This document shows positions 33,911 through 43,227 of a DNA stretch of 64,000 nucleotides, one piece after another. The stretch covers positions 1-64,000 of the forward strand of contig NZ_JAHDTH010000002.1 in the NCBI RefSeq assembly GCF_018531445.1, read 5' to 3'. A program made the translations under genes and the position numbers. This stretch comes from Pseudonocardia lacus. Lineage in GTDB: Bacteria; Actinomycetota; Actinomycetes; Mycobacteriales; Pseudonocardiaceae. Under the pieces are notes generated by a model. It had not been told where the DNA came from, ran no database searches, and saw only the letters and a program-made list of their open reading frames with translations. The stretch's first letter is position 1, and every line of letters begins with the position of its first letter.

Positions 33911-34768
33911 TCAGCGTCGCGCGGGGAAGACCTCGGACGGGAAGCAGCCCGCGGCCAGCAGCGCGCGCACCACGCCACCGCCCAGCTCGCCCAGCCGTGC
34001 GGCGCCCTCGGCGCCCAGGTGCGCCCACGGTCCGAAGCCGAGCCGGTCGGTGTCGACCTCCAGGCGCTTGCGCAGGTCGGCGCCCTGCTCGGTGAGCGCG
34101 CCGTCGCCGTCGAGCAGTCCCCGCTCGGTCAACCCGGCCGCCGCCGCGGCCCACTCGTCCTCCGACCAGCCCCGGCTGGCCTGCGCGAACGCCCGCAGGA
34201 ACCCCTTGCCGCTGGCGACGTGGCTGACGATGGCCTCGATCCCGGACAGCCCGGCGTCGATCAACAGCGCGATGTGACCGTCGCCGCGGTGCTCCCGCAG
34301 GATCGACAGCGCGTGCCAGAGCACCAGATGCGGCTCGTTGGGCCACTCGACCGACAGGTGCGCCGCACCCAGCGGGCGCCCCTCCGGCCGCGCCGCCTCG
34401 GCCGCCCGCCGGGCCAGGCCGGCGGCCTCGGCCACCTCCGGGGAGGCCAGGACCTCGTCGCCGAGCATGCGGCGCAGCGCCGCGTCGACCGAGGCGAACC
34501 GGGCCGCCACGACGTCGGCAGGGGAGGCCAGCGCCCACGCCGCCGGGATCGACCTGGCCACCAGGGCGGGGTTGAAGTTGTAGAACGCCGCCGCCACGAC
34601 CGCGGCCCCCACCGCGCCCATCGGCGCCGACCGCCCGGCGAAGTAGGACATCCGGCCGGGCTTGAGCCCGGCCTGCGTCAGGTACTGCTCGGTCTCCGGC
34701 GCGAAGTAGGTCATCGAGTGCAGCGGTTCGAGTCCGCGCGCGATCCGGCCGGCGTCCCTGGGCTCCAT
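33911..34768 (-). CDS. SCO6745-like family protein
   Basis: 285 aa. 'LEPLHSMTYFAPETEQYLTQ', 'GYFAGRSAPMG'-type motif (here 'SYFAGRSAPMGAVGAAVVAA'), 'AHLSVEWPNEPHLVLWHALS' and 'LREHRGDGHIALLIDAGLSG' are the conserved blocks of the actinobacterial SCO6745 family; the C-terminal part resembles a winged helix. Function unknown. A 65-bp palindromic repeat lies 37 bases upstream of its start. Confidence 0.85.
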   Translation of the reverse strand: MEPRDAGRIARGLEPLHSMTYFAPETEQYLTQAGLKPGRMSYFAGRSAPMGAVGAAVVAAAFYNFNPALVARSIPAAWALASPADVVAARFASVDAALRRMLGDEVLASPEVAEAAGLARRAAEAARPEGRPLGAAHLSVEWPNEPHLVLWHALSILREHRGDGHIALLIDAGLSGIEAIVSHVASGKGFLRAFAQASRGWSEDEWAAAAAGLTERGLLDGDGALTEQGADLRKRLEVDTDRLGFGPWAHLGAEGAARLGELGGGVVRALLAAGCFPSEVFPARR

Positions 34769-34805
34769 AGCGGTCACCGTAGACCGCTTCTCCCCCACGC
34801 CCCCA

Positions 34806-34870
34806 CCGTCGAGAACGAAGTTGTCGTGATCAATCCGCCCTGTTGATCACGACAACTTCGTTCTCGACGG
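34806..34870. repeat. 65-bp palindromic repeat, copy 1
   Basis: Left arm 34806-34833 (CCGTCGAGAACGAAGTTGTC, then GTGATCAA) and right arm 34843-34870 are exact complements over 28 bp; the loop is TCCGCCCTG. It lies 22 bases downstream of the App1-like stop and upstream of the SCO6745-like start, both on the minus strand. Judged by its loop it is inverted relative to the other two copies. Confidence 0.95.
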
Positions 34871-34892
34871 CGGGGTGGCGCGGAGTTCCCGG

Positions 34893-36056
34893 TCAGCCCT
34901 TGAGCAGCACCAGCCGCTCCCGCGCCGCCGCCCGCACGCCCTCGCGCACCTGGGGCAGCGCGGAGGCGTCGAGCAGGCCCAGCGCGACGGCGTGCGCGGC
35001 GATCTCCACGCTGTCGTTGGCGGCCAGCATCGGCACCCCGGCCGCGGTGATCTCGGCGGCCAGCTCGTCCACCTGAGCCGTACGGCTGGGGGCGTCGTGC
35101 GCGGTGCGCCGGATGTAGACCGCGGCGATCCGGTCGGGGTGCTCGCGGGCCAGCGCGGCGTAGATCTCCGGGTCCAGCTGGCCGCTGTCGCCGATGAGCA
35201 CCAGGCGCAGGTGCGGGTGCTCGGCCAGCATCCGGCGCACCAGGCCCGTCTTGTGGGCGGTGGCGCTGATCCGCAGCAGCCCCTCCCGCGACGGGCCCCA
35301 GTCGGTCAGCTGCAGCGGTCCCAGCGGGAACTTCCGCAGGGCGATGAACTCCAGCAGCATCTCGTGCAGGTTCCACGGGCTGGTGGACACGTAGAACACC
35401 GGGCGCAGCGGCTCGCCCGGCCGCTCGGTGAACGCGTTGTAGAGCGCGGCCGCCCCGGGCAGCGGACTGCGGTTCTGGACCTCGGTGAGCAGCGCCGCCC
35501 GGATGAACGCCATGCCGCGGCCGATGCCGGTCTCCAGGATGGTGTCGTCGACGTCGCTGACCAGCCCGATCCGCGCCTGCGGGTCGACGACCACGACCTT
35601 GGCGGTCACCGCGGTGCCGTCGGGCAGGGCCAGCTCGACGTCGTGCCAGCCGGGCGTCAGCGGCTCGGAGGGCTCGACGAGGACGTCGAGGTAGCCCTCG
35701 CGGTCGGCTCTGGCCCCGATGACGTGGTCGCCGAGCGTCACCCGCACGCGCGCGTCGGCGACCTCCACGGTCAGGAACCGGGCCAGGCTCGCCCGCAGGA
35801 TCGCTCGCCGCGACCGCACGGTCGGCGCCGGCGCGCCGGGCACCGCGGTCGCCGGGGCGTCGGCCTCGTGGCGCCCGAGCAGCACGCGGGCGTGCACGCG
35901 GACCCGGTGCGGGGTGCCGTTGCCGATGAACGGCACGATCGTCGGGTGGTGGCGCCCGCGCAGGCGCAGCAGCCCCAGCAGGACCAGTTGCAGCGCGTCC
36001 TCGACCACCATCGCCATCCGGACGACCGCCCGGCTCAGTCGTGTGTCGTGCACCAC
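34893..36056 (-). CDS. App1-like phosphatidate phosphatase (DUF2183)
   Basis: 387 aa, GTG start. The catalytic DxDxT motif lies in 'IGLVSDVDDTILETGIGRGM'; 'PVFYVSTSPWNLHEMLLEFI', 'TAHKTGLVRRMLAEHPHLRL' and 'VLIGDSGQLDPEIYAALARE' are the other APP1 blocks. In yeast App1 is a Mg-dependent phosphatidate phosphatase of actin patches; bacterial relatives are uncharacterised. An N-terminal beta-rich domain precedes the catalytic part. Confidence 0.92.
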   Translation of the reverse strand: MVHDTRLSRAVVRMAMVVEDALQLVLLGLLRLRGRHHPTIVPFIGNGTPHRVRVHARVLLGRHEADAPATAVPGAPAPTVRSRRAILRASLARFLTVEVADARVRVTLGDHVIGARADREGYLDVLVEPSEPLTPGWHDVELALPDGTAVTAKVVVVDPQARIGLVSDVDDTILETGIGRGMAFIRAALLTEVQNRSPLPGAAALYNAFTERPGEPLRPVFYVSTSPWNLHEMLLEFIALRKFPLGPLQLTDWGPSREGLLRISATAHKTGLVRRMLAEHPHLRLVLIGDSGQLDPEIYAALAREHPDRIAAVYIRRTAHDAPSRTAQVDELAAEITAAGVPMLAANDSVEIAAHAVALGLLDASALPQVREGVRAAARERLVLLKG

Positions 36057-36130
36057 GCAGACCTACCGCACGTGGCCGCCGCCCGCCAATGCGGGGGTGG
36101 CGGCGGCCCCGACGACGTAGGCTCGGATCA

Positions 36131-36838
36131 GTGAACGAAGGTCCGCCCACCGTCCTGCTCGACCTCGACGGCACCCTGACCGACTCCGCCGCGCTGATCA
36201 CCGAGCACCTGGCCGCCGCCATCCTGACAGCGGGCGGCCCGACGTTCGCGCCGGAGGAGCTGCGCCCCCTGGTCGGGCCTCCGTTCGAGTACGCGCTGCC
36301 CCAGCTCGGCCTGACCGACGAGCAGGTCGCCGCGACCGTCACCGCCTACCGCTCGTCCTACGGCGCCGTCGCCGCCACCCACACGCCCCTGTATCCAGGC
36401 ATCGCCGACCTGCTCGACCGCCTCGCCGGCTTCCGCCTCGCGCTGGCCACCGCCAAGCCCGAGCGCCTGGCCGCGGAGATCATCGACGGGCTCGACCTGA
36501 CCCGGCACTTCGCCCTGGTCGGCGGCTCCGACCCGGTCGGCGGGCGGGTCGGCAAGGGCCTGGTGGTCGCCTCCGTGCTCGACCGCCTGGACATCGACCC
36601 CACCCGCGACCCGGTCGTCATGGTCGGCGACCGCCACCACGACGTCGAGGGCGCCGCCGAGCACGGCGTGCCCGCCATCGGCGTCGCCTGGGGCTACGCC
36701 ACCACCCCTGAGGAGCTCGCCGACGCCGCCCTCGTCGTCCCCGACGTCGACGCCCTCGCCGACGCCCTGCTCACCTGGCGCACCACCGGCCGCCTCCCCG
36801 TCGAGAACGAAGTTGCCGTGATCAACAGGCCGGTTTGA
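36131..36838 (+). CDS. HAD-family hydrolase (phosphoglycolate phosphatase-like)
   Basis: 235 aa, GTG start. Nucleophile Asp11 and Asp13 in 'VLLDLDGTLTDS'; motif III Lys in 'VGKGLVVASVLDRL'; motif IV 'VVMVGDRHHDVEGAAEHGVP'. The last 13 residues (PVENEVAVINRPV) and the TGA are encoded by the 65-bp palindrome at 36798-36862, so the natural C-terminus was probably replaced when the repeat arrived. Confidence 0.93.
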   Translation: MNEGPPTVLLDLDGTLTDSAALITEHLAAAILTAGGPTFAPEELRPLVGPPFEYALPQLGLTDEQVAATVTAYRSSYGAVAATHTPLYPGIADLLDRLAGFRLALATAKPERLAAEIIDGLDLTRHFALVGGSDPVGGRVGKGLVVASVLDRLDIDPTRDPVVMVGDRHHDVEGAAEHGVPAIGVAWGYATTPEELADAALVVPDVDALADALLTWRTTGRLPVENEVAVINRPV

Positions 36839-36862
36839 TCACGACAACTTCGTTCTCGACGG
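36798..36862. repeat. 65-bp palindromic repeat, copy 2 (inside the HAD gene end)
   Basis: Arms 36798-36825 and 36835-36862 with loop CAGGCCGGT. One mismatch: the left arm reads GTTGCCGTG, where copies 1 and 3 read GTTGTCGTG. The left arm is translated as VENEVAVIN in the HAD gene and the loop/right arm junction supplies its stop codon. The convergent NTF2-like gene ends 25 bases beyond. Confidence 0.95.
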
Positions 36863-36887
36863 AGCGGAGCCGGGGGCACGGGCGGGC

Positions 36888-37328
36888 TCAGGCGGTCGGC
36901 GCACCCGGGTCGTCGACGAGGCCGAAGGCCAGCAGACCGCGATGGGTGTCGAGGTGCTCGCGCACCCGGTGGATGCGCCCGTCGCGGACATCGACGAGGA
37001 AGCAGTAGTCGTTGTCGTAGCGCCGGCCGTTCGGCAGCGTCGAGCGCAGCCGCGTCTGCAGGACGACGACGTCCCCCTCCCCGACCACCTCCCCCACCTC
37101 GCTGCTGATTCCGGTGCCGAACACCGCGGGGAACTCTTCGACCAGGAACCGGACGATGCGCTCCCGGCCCACCAGGTGGTGGCCACCGACCAGGCGCGCC
37201 GCGGCGTTCCCCGGCGGGGCGAGCCACTCGGCGTCCCCGGTGAAGACCGCGCCGACCCGCTCCGGGTCGCGGGAGCCGAACGTCCTCCACGCGTCGAGCA
37301 CGACGTCCTTGGCTGTTGTTGTTCGCAC
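36888..37328 (-). CDS. NTF2-like / SnoaL-type protein
   Basis: 146 aa, GTG start. 'VVLDAWRTFGSRDPERVGAV', 'FTGDAEWLAPPGNAAA', 'HHLVGRERIVRFLVEEFPAV' and 'YDNDYCFLVDVRDGRIHRVR' follow the cone-shaped SnoaL/NTF2 fold. These often bind small hydrophobic ligands or act as isomerases; the specific role is unknown. Divergent from the Ada/AlkA-like gene. Confidence 0.87.
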   Translation of the reverse strand: MRTTTAKDVVLDAWRTFGSRDPERVGAVFTGDAEWLAPPGNAAARLVGGHHLVGRERIVRFLVEEFPAVFGTGISSEVGEVVGEGDVVVLQTRLRSTLPNGRRYDNDYCFLVDVRDGRIHRVREHLDTHRGLLAFGLVDDPGAPTA

Positions 37329-37426
37329 GGCACGAGCGTGTCCGGGCGGCCCGCCTGGTTCCGGCCGCTTCCGGACATGTCCGGATGCGGCTGGTGCCGC
37401 GCACCCGCCGGTCCGATGCTGGTGCG

Positions 37427-38449
37427 GTGACCGGGGTCCGCGCCGTCGTCACGACGGGCATCTACTGCGTGCCGGGGTGCTCGGCGCGACCGCACCCGGA
37501 CAACGTCCGCCACCACCCGTCCGCCGCGGCGGCCGAGGTCGCCGGGTACCGCGCCTGCCACCGCTGCCGGCCCTACCGCGTCGACCTCGACGCCACCGGT
37601 CCGCCGCTGGTCACCCGGGCCGTCGAGCTGATCGCGGCCGGGCTGCTCGACGACACCGACGAGGCCGGGCTGGCCGGCCGGCTCGCCACGTCCGCGAGGC
37701 ACCTGCGCCGGTGCGTGGTCGAGCACCTCGGCGCCACCCCGGACCAGCTCGCCCGCTCCCGGCGCGCCCACCTCGCCCGCCGACTGCTCGACGACACCGA
37801 CCTCCCGGTCGCCGACGTCGCGTTCGCCGCGGGCTTCGGCAGCCTCCGGCAGTTCAACCGGCAGATGCGCGACACGTTCGGCGAGGCGCCCCGGGCGCTG
37901 CGGGCCCGCCGCCGACGGGCCGACCGGCTGGTCGCCGACGGCGGGCTGGCCCTGCGGTTCCCGGACCTCCCGAACGTCGACCTCGCATCCTGGCTGGACC
38001 GGCGCGCCGATGAGGCCGCGCCCGGGGTCGAGCACGTGTCGGGGTCCGGCTACCGCCGGGTGATCACGGTGCACGGCGACCCCGGTGTGCTCGAGATCCG
38101 CCCCGGGCCCGACGGCGCGCTCCTCGTCGTGCACGTCCCGCGCCTGCACGGGCTGACGGGCCTGATGCACCGGGCCCGGCTGCTGGTCACCGACCGCGCG
38201 CCGTGGGACCCGGTCGAACCCGCGGTGCGGGCGGCCGTCGGCGGCCGCGATGCCGTCGGGCGCATCGTCGGGCGCCTGGGCCGACCGGTGCCGGGCCTGG
38301 GCCCGCTGGGCCTGACCCACGCGTTCCCGACGCCGGCCGCGCTGCTCGGCGCCACCGACGACGACCTCGGCCCCGACGCCGAGGCGGTGCGGGCAGCGGC
38401 ACGGCGCATCGGCGGTCAGTCGGCGGAGGGGCTCTGCACCCAGCCGTAG
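37427..38449 (+). CDS. Ada-type regulator with truncated AlkA domain
   Basis: 340 aa, GTG start. The Ada metal-binding domain has Cys14, Cys18, Cys44 and Cys47 ('GIYCVPGCSARPHPDN', 'YRACHRCRPYRVDL'). An AraC-type HTH follows ('LPVADVAFAAGFGSLRQFNR'), then an AlkA N-terminal domain ('LPNVDLASWLDRRADEAAPG'). The HhH-GPD part stops after 'LTHAFPTPAALLGATDDDLG', so the glycosylase HhH motif and catalytic Asp are absent, about 120-150 residues short of full Ada-AlkA fusions. Its end overlaps the glpK 3' end by 34 bases. It may sense methylation damage without repairing bases. Confidence 0.85.
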   Translation: MTGVRAVVTTGIYCVPGCSARPHPDNVRHHPSAAAAEVAGYRACHRCRPYRVDLDATGPPLVTRAVELIAAGLLDDTDEAGLAGRLATSARHLRRCVVEHLGATPDQLARSRRAHLARRLLDDTDLPVADVAFAAGFGSLRQFNRQMRDTFGEAPRALRARRRRADRLVADGGLALRFPDLPNVDLASWLDRRADEAAPGVEHVSGSGYRRVITVHGDPGVLEIRPGPDGALLVVHVPRLHGLTGLMHRARLLVTDRAPWDPVEPAVRAAVGGRDAVGRIVGRLGRPVPGLGPLGLTHAFPTPAALLGATDDDLGPDAEAVRAAARRIGGQSAEGLCTQP

Positions 38450-39927
38450 CTGCGGTTCACCGCCCGCCCCCAGTTCTCCCGCTCCCGCTCGCGCAGCCCC
38501 GGGTCCATCGCCGGCTCCCATGCCGCCGCCCGGTGCCAGTTGGCCCGCAGCACCTCGATGTCCGGCCAGTACCCGACGGCCAGCCCGGCCGCGTAGGCCG
38601 CGCCCAGCGACACCGCCTCCGACCCGAGCGGCCGTTCCACCGGCACGTCCAGGACGTCGGCGACGAACTGCATCAACACGTGGTTGGCGGTCATGCCGCC
38701 GTCGACCTTGAGCCGGCTGACCGTCACCCCGGAGTCGACGTTCATCGCGTCGACCACCTCGCGGGTCTGCCAGCCGGTGGCCTCCAGCACCGCGCGCGCC
38801 AGGTGGCCGCGGTTGATGAACGAGGTCAGCCCGACCATGACCCCGCGGGCCTCCGGGTGCCAGCGCGGCGAGTACAGCCCGGAGAATGCCGGCACGATGT
38901 AGCAGCCGCCGTTGTCGGCGACGCTCGTGGCCAGCGTCTCGATCTGCGCCGCGGTGTCGATCATGCCGAGCGAGTCGCGGAACCACTGCACCAGCGAGCC
39001 GGTCATCGCGATCGCGCCCTCCAGCGCGTACACCGGGCGCTCGCCGAACAGGTAGCCCACCGTCGGGATCAGCCCGTGCGCCGACTCGGCCAGCCGCGAG
39101 CCGGTGTTCATCAGCAGGAACGCCCCGGTGCCGTAGGTGCACTTCACCTCGCCGGGCGCGAAGCAGACCTGCCCGACCAGCGCGGCCTGCTGGTCGCCGA
39201 GCGCGCCTGCGACGGGCACGCCGGGCAGCACCGTGGTGCACCGGCCGTAGACCTCGGAGTTGGAGCGGATCTCCGGCAGCATCCGCGACGGGATCCGCAG
39301 CAGCTCCAGCAGCTTCGGCGACCAGCTCAGCGTCGAGACGTCCATCAGCATCGTGCGGCTGGCGTTGGTGACGTCGGTGACGTGCCGGCCGCCGTCCGGG
39401 CCGCCGGTGAGCCACCAGATGAGCCAGGTCTCCATCGTCCCGAACAGCACGTCGCCCGTCTCGGCACCGGCCCGGGCACCGGGCACGTGGTCGAGCAGCC
39501 AGCGCAGCCGCGGGCCGGCGAAGTAGGTGGCCGGGGCCAACCCGCAGATCTCCTTGATCATCGGGCCGTGGCCGTCGTCGACCAGGCGCGCGACGATGCC
39601 GTCGGTGCGGGTGTCCTGCCAGGTGATCGCCCGGGCCAGTGGCGCGCCGGTGTGCCGGTTCCAGATGACGCTGGTCTCGCGCTGGTTGGCGATGCCGAGC
39701 CCGACGATGTTGCCCGGCTCCAGCCCGGCCCGGCGCAGCGCGGCCGGCACCACCCGCGTGACGTTGCGCCAGATCTCGGCGGCGTCGTGCTCGACGCGCC
39801 CGGGCTGCGGGTAGTGCTGGCGGTGCTCGCGCTGGGCCACCGCCACCATCCGGCCGGCCCGGTTGAACAGCAGGCACCGCGTCGACGTGGTGCCCTGGTC
39901 GATCGCCGCGACCACGCGCTCGCTCAC
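38416..39927 (-). CDS. Glycerol kinase (iclR-linked copy)
   Basis: 503 aa. FGGY kinase: '[20 protein letters not shown]', 'VGLGIANQRETSVIWNRHTG', '[20 protein letters not shown]', 'KCTYGTGAFLLMNTG', 'VDGGMTANHVLMQFVADVLD'. ATP-dependent phosphorylation of glycerol to sn-glycerol-3-phosphate. The GTG overlaps the iclR stop (GTGA). It shares many motifs with the glpK at 41691 but differs throughout, so it looks like an old paralogue, not a recent duplication. Confidence 0.93.
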   Translation of the reverse strand: MSERVVAAIDQGTTSTRCLLFNRAGRMVAVAQREHRQHYPQPGRVEHDAAEIWRNVTRVVPAALRRAGLEPGNIVGLGIANQRETSVIWNRHTGAPLARAITWQDTRTDGIVARLVDDGHGPMIKEICGLAPATYFAGPRLRWLLDHVPGARAGAETGDVLFGTMETWLIWWLTGGPDGGRHVTDVTNASRTMLMDVSTLSWSPKLLELLRIPSRMLPEIRSNSEVYGRCTTVLPGVPVAGALGDQQAALVGQVCFAPGEVKCTYGTGAFLLMNTGSRLAESAHGLIPTVGYLFGERPVYALEGAIAMTGSLVQWFRDSLGMIDTAAQIETLATSVADNGGCYIVPAFSGLYSPRWHPEARGVMVGLTSFINRGHLARAVLEATGWQTREVVDAMNVDSGVTVSRLKVDGGMTANHVLMQFVADVLDVPVERPLGSEAVSLGAAYAAGLAVGYWPDIEVLRANWHRAAAWEPAMDPGLRERERENWGRAVNRSYGWVQSPSAD

Positions 39928-40688
39928 ACCGCCACCGCCAGCGTCTGGGAGATCTCCCGGGCGGCCGCGAGGAGCTGCTCCGCGGTGCCCTTGCGCAGCT
40001 CGCCACCCACCCCGAACAGGCCCTCCACCGGCCCGACGACCGCGAGCGCGCCGACCACGATCCCCCCGCTCGCCCGCAGCGGCGCCGCCGCGCTGCCCTC
40101 CCCGCTGCGGTACTCCCCCACGTCGCTGGCCCAGCCCCGGCGGCGGGTCACCCCCAGGTGGGCCTCCAGCGCGGCGACCGTCGCGCACGTGCGCCCCGTC
40201 CAGGCGTGCAGGTCGAGGTCGCGCACCGGCGGGGTGGCCACCGGGGCGAACGCCAGCAGGCACTTGCCCAGCGCGGTGGCGTGCAGCGGCTGGTGCTCGC
40301 CGGTGCGGATGCGCTGCGGCGAGCCGTCGGGGCGGAAGACGTGGTGCACCAGCCGCACGCCGCCGTCGCCGGCCACGCCCAGCAGCACCGCGTGTCCGGT
40401 GCTGCCGGCCAGCGAGTCGGCCCAGTTCATGGCGTGCGCGCGCAGGTCGTGCGGGTCCCAGCCGCCTCGGTCGAGCTCGCGCAATCCACGGCCGAGCACG
40501 TAGCGGGGGCTTCCGACGTCCTGGTCGACGAACCCGACCTCGCGCAGCGTGCGCACGATGCCGTGGGCGGTCGGGCGGGGCAGGTCGAGGGCGGCCGCGA
40601 TCTCGCCCAGCCCGAGCGACCGCTCGGTGCTGCCGAGCAGGCGCAGCACGGCCGCGGCTCGCTCGATCGACTGGATGGACCCCGGCAC
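39924..40688 (-). CDS. IclR-family transcriptional regulator of the glycerol genes
   Basis: 254 aa, GTG start. N-terminal winged helix: 'SIERAAAVLRLLGSTERSLG', 'LGEIAAALDLPRPTAHGIVR'; C-terminal GAF-like effector domain: 'HATALGKCLLAF', 'GWASDVGEYRSGEGSAAAPL'. It heads an operon with glycerol kinase and diverges from glpF-glpK-glpD; a candidate operator lies between. Actinobacterial GylR-type IclR proteins respond to glycerol or G3P. Confidence 0.93.
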   Translation of the reverse strand: MPGSIQSIERAAAVLRLLGSTERSLGLGEIAAALDLPRPTAHGIVRTLREVGFVDQDVGSPRYVLGRGLRELDRGGWDPHDLRAHAMNWADSLAGSTGHAVLLGVAGDGGVRLVHHVFRPDGSPQRIRTGEHQPLHATALGKCLLAFAPVATPPVRDLDLHAWTGRTCATVAALEAHLGVTRRRGWASDVGEYRSGEGSAAAPLRASGGIVVGALAVVGPVEGLFGVGGELRKGTAEQLLAAAREISQTLAVAV

Positions 40689-40734
40689 GGATCGACAGTA
40701 GCGCTCCCCGGATGTGACGCTGCTCGTCCGCCCG

Positions 40735-40788
40735 GTTCGACAATGCCGAACGGACGGCGTTGACCGGCACCGTGCCCGTTCCTAGCGT
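40735..40788 (+). promoter_or_regulatory. glpF promoter and candidate IclR operator
   Basis: -35 TTGACC (40760-40765), 17-bp spacer, -10 TAGCGT (40783-40788). Just upstream, GTTCG-ACAATGC-CGAAC (40735-40751) is a dyad of IclR-operator size. It is placed so that one regulator could govern both the iclR-glpK and glpF-glpK-glpD transcripts. Confidence 0.65.
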
Positions 40789-40834
40789 CCGTCGCACCCC
40801 CGACATCGGAAGCGGGGAGACAAGGAGGACTTCG

Positions 40835-41668
40835 ATGGCGAAGAACTCGTACCTCGGCGAACTGATCGCCGAGTTCCTCGGAACGATGATCCTGATCCTG
40901 TTCGGCGTCGGCGTGGTGGCGCAGGTCGTCACGAACGCCGACGGCGGCATGGGCGACCACGACTCGATCGCCTGGGCCTGGGGCATCGGCGTGACCATGG
41001 GCGTCTACGTCGCCGCCCGGCTGTCCGGGGCCCACATCAACCCGGCGGTCACCGTTGCGCTGGCCGCGTTCAAGGGCTTCCCGTGGCGCAAGGTGCTGCC
41101 CTACTCGCTGGCCCAGACCGCCGGTGCGTTCGTCGCCGCGGCCATCGTCCGGGTCGTCTACGCCGACCTCATCTTCAAGGTCGACCCCGACCACACCATC
41201 AAGACCCAGGGCATCTTCTCCACGCTGCCCGGCAACGGCCTCGACGGCGTCAGCATCCCGACCGCCTTCTTCGACCAGATCGTCGGCACCGCGATCCTGG
41301 TGTTCGTCGTCTTCGCGCTGGTCACGGCGACCAACAACCCGCCGCTGAGCAACATGGCCCCGCTGATCATCGGGCTGCTGGTGGTCGGCATCGGCATGGC
41401 GTGGGGCGCGAACGCCGGGTACGCGATCAACCCGGCGCGCGACTTCGGCCCCCGGCTGCTCACCCTGATCACCGGCTACGAAACCGCGCTGTACGACCAG
41501 AACGGGGCGTTGTACTTCTGGTTGCCCATCGTGGCGCCGATCATCGGCGGCCTGGTGGGCGGCGCACTGTGGAAGTTCGCCGTCGAGGGCTTCCTGCCCG
41601 CCGAGGGGGAGCTCATCGCTCCCGAGGCCGGGAAGACGGCCAGCAGCGAGACCAGCCCGAACGCCTGA
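40835..41668 (+). CDS. glpF: Glycerol uptake facilitator (aquaglyceroporin)
   Basis: 277 aa, six membrane spans plus two half-helices. NPA motifs at Asn69-Pro70-Ala71 ('[13 protein letters not shown]') and Asn199-Pro200-Ala201, the latter in NPARD, whose Asp203 marks glycerol channels. AAGGAGGAC lies 5 bases before the ATG. First gene of glpF-glpK-glpD; the glpK ATG is 22 bases after its stop. Confidence 0.96.
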   Translation: MAKNSYLGELIAEFLGTMILILFGVGVVAQVVTNADGGMGDHDSIAWAWGIGVTMGVYVAARLSGAHINPAVTVALAAFKGFPWRKVLPYSLAQTAGAFVAAAIVRVVYADLIFKVDPDHTIKTQGIFSTLPGNGLDGVSIPTAFFDQIVGTAILVFVVFALVTATNNPPLSNMAPLIIGLLVVGIGMAWGANAGYAINPARDFGPRLLTLITGYETALYDQNGALYFWLPIVAPIIGGLVGGALWKFAVEGFLPAEGELIAPEAGKTASSETSPNA

Positions 41669-41690
41669 TCCGCACCGAAGGGGAGCCACC

Positions 41691-43208
41691 ATGGCCGATT
41701 TCGTCGGCGCCGTCGACCAGGGCACGACCAGCACCCGATTCATGATCTTCGACCACTCGGGCAACGAGGTGGGCCGCCACCAGCTCGAGCACGAGCAGAT
41801 CCTCCCCCAGGCCGGCTGGGTGGAGCACAACCCGGTGGAGATCTGGGAGCGCACCTCGGCGGTCCTGCAGTCCGCCCTGAACAAGTGCAACCTGCAGGCC
41901 TCCGACCTGGCCGCGCTGGGCATCACCAACCAGCGCGAGACCGCGGTCGTCTGGGACAAGCGCACCGGGCGCCCGCTCTACAACGCGATCGTCTGGCAGG
42001 ACACCCGCACCGACCGGATCGCCTCCGCGCTCGACCGCGACGAGCGCGGCCAGACGATCCGGCGGAAGGCCGGCCTGCCGCCGGCCACCTACTTCTCCGG
42101 CGGCAAGATCCAGTGGATCCTGGAGAACGTCGAGGGTGCCCGGGAGGCGGCCGAGAGCGGCAACGCGATCTTCGGCAACACCGACACCTGGCTGCTGTGG
42201 AACCTCACCGGCGGTCGCGACGGCGGCGTGCACGTCACCGACCCGACCAACGCCAGCCGCACGATGCTGATGAACCTCGAGACGCTCGACTGGGACGACG
42301 AGCTGCTCGGGTTCTTCAACATCCCCCGCAGCATGCTGCCCGAGATCAAGCCCAGCTCGTGCCCGGAGGGCTACGGGTCGACCCTGGCCACCGGCCCGCT
42401 CGGCGGCGAGGTGCTGATCACCGGCGACCTCGGCGACCAGCAGGCCGCCACGGTCGGGCAGGTGTGCTTCGCCCCCGGCGAGGCGAAGAACACCTACGGC
42501 ACCGGCAACTTCATGCTGCTCAACACCGGTACCGAGCTGGTCCGCTCGAACGCCGGGCTGTTGACCACGGTCTGCTACAAGTTCGGCGACGAGCCCGTGG
42601 TCTACGCCCTGGAGGGCTCGATCGCGGTCACCGGGTCGGCCGTGCAGTGGCTGCGCGACCAGCTCGGGATCATCTCCGGGGCGTCGCAGAGCGAGTCGTT
42701 GGCCCGTCAGGTCGAGGACAACGGCGGCGTGTACTTCGTGCCGGCGTTCTCCGGGCTGTTCGCGCCGTACTGGCGATCGGACGCGCGCGGCGCGATCGTC
42801 GGGCTCTCCCGGTACAACACCAACGCCCACCTGGCGCGGGCCACCCTGGAGGCGATCTGCTACCAGAGCCGTGACGTCGCGGAGGCGATGGAGAAGGACT
42901 CCGGGGTCCACCTGGACGTGCTCAAGGTCGACGGCGGGGTCACCGCCAACGAGCTGTGCATGCAGATCCAGGCCGACGTGCTGGGCGTGCCGGTGAGCCG
43001 GCCGGTGGTCGCCGAGACCACCGCGCTCGGTGCCGCGTACGCGGCCGGGCTGGCCGTCGGGTTCTGGAAGAACACCGACGAGCTGCGGCAGAACTGGAAC
43101 GAGTCGAAGAACTGGCAGCCGCAGTGGAGCCAGGAGCAGCGCGACGAGGGCTACGCGCGCTGGAAGAAGGCCGTCGAGCGCACCCTGGACTGGGTCGACG
43201 TCGACTGA
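41691..43208 (+). CDS. glpK: Glycerol kinase
   Basis: 505 aa, the usual GlpK length. '[20 protein letters not shown]', '[20 protein letters not shown]', '[20 protein letters not shown]', '[20 protein letters not shown]', '[20 protein letters not shown]'. ATP + glycerol to G3P in the cytosol, directly downstream of the channel. A 65-bp palindrome separates it from glpD. Confidence 0.97.
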   Translation: MADFVGAVDQGTTSTRFMIFDHSGNEVGRHQLEHEQILPQAGWVEHNPVEIWERTSAVLQSALNKCNLQASDLAALGITNQRETAVVWDKRTGRPLYNAIVWQDTRTDRIASALDRDERGQTIRRKAGLPPATYFSGGKIQWILENVEGAREAAESGNAIFGNTDTWLLWNLTGGRDGGVHVTDPTNASRTMLMNLETLDWDDELLGFFNIPRSMLPEIKPSSCPEGYGSTLATGPLGGEVLITGDLGDQQAATVGQVCFAPGEAKNTYGTGNFMLLNTGTELVRSNAGLLTTVCYKFGDEPVVYALEGSIAVTGSAVQWLRDQLGIISGASQSESLARQVEDNGGVYFVPAFSGLFAPYWRSDARGAIVGLSRYNTNAHLARATLEAICYQSRDVAEAMEKDSGVHLDVLKVDGGVTANELCMQIQADVLGVPVSRPVVAETTALGAAYAAGLAVGFWKNTDELRQNWNESKNWQPQWSQEQRDEGYARWKKAVERTLDWVDVD

Positions 43209-43227
43209 CCTCTCCCCCCGGTCCACC

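Noticed and set aside
34806-34870. Plain Rho-independent terminator for the 65-bp palindrome
   Set aside because: No T-run follows either arm, and the sequence itself, not just the pairing, is conserved across three loci; a terminator alone would not explain this.
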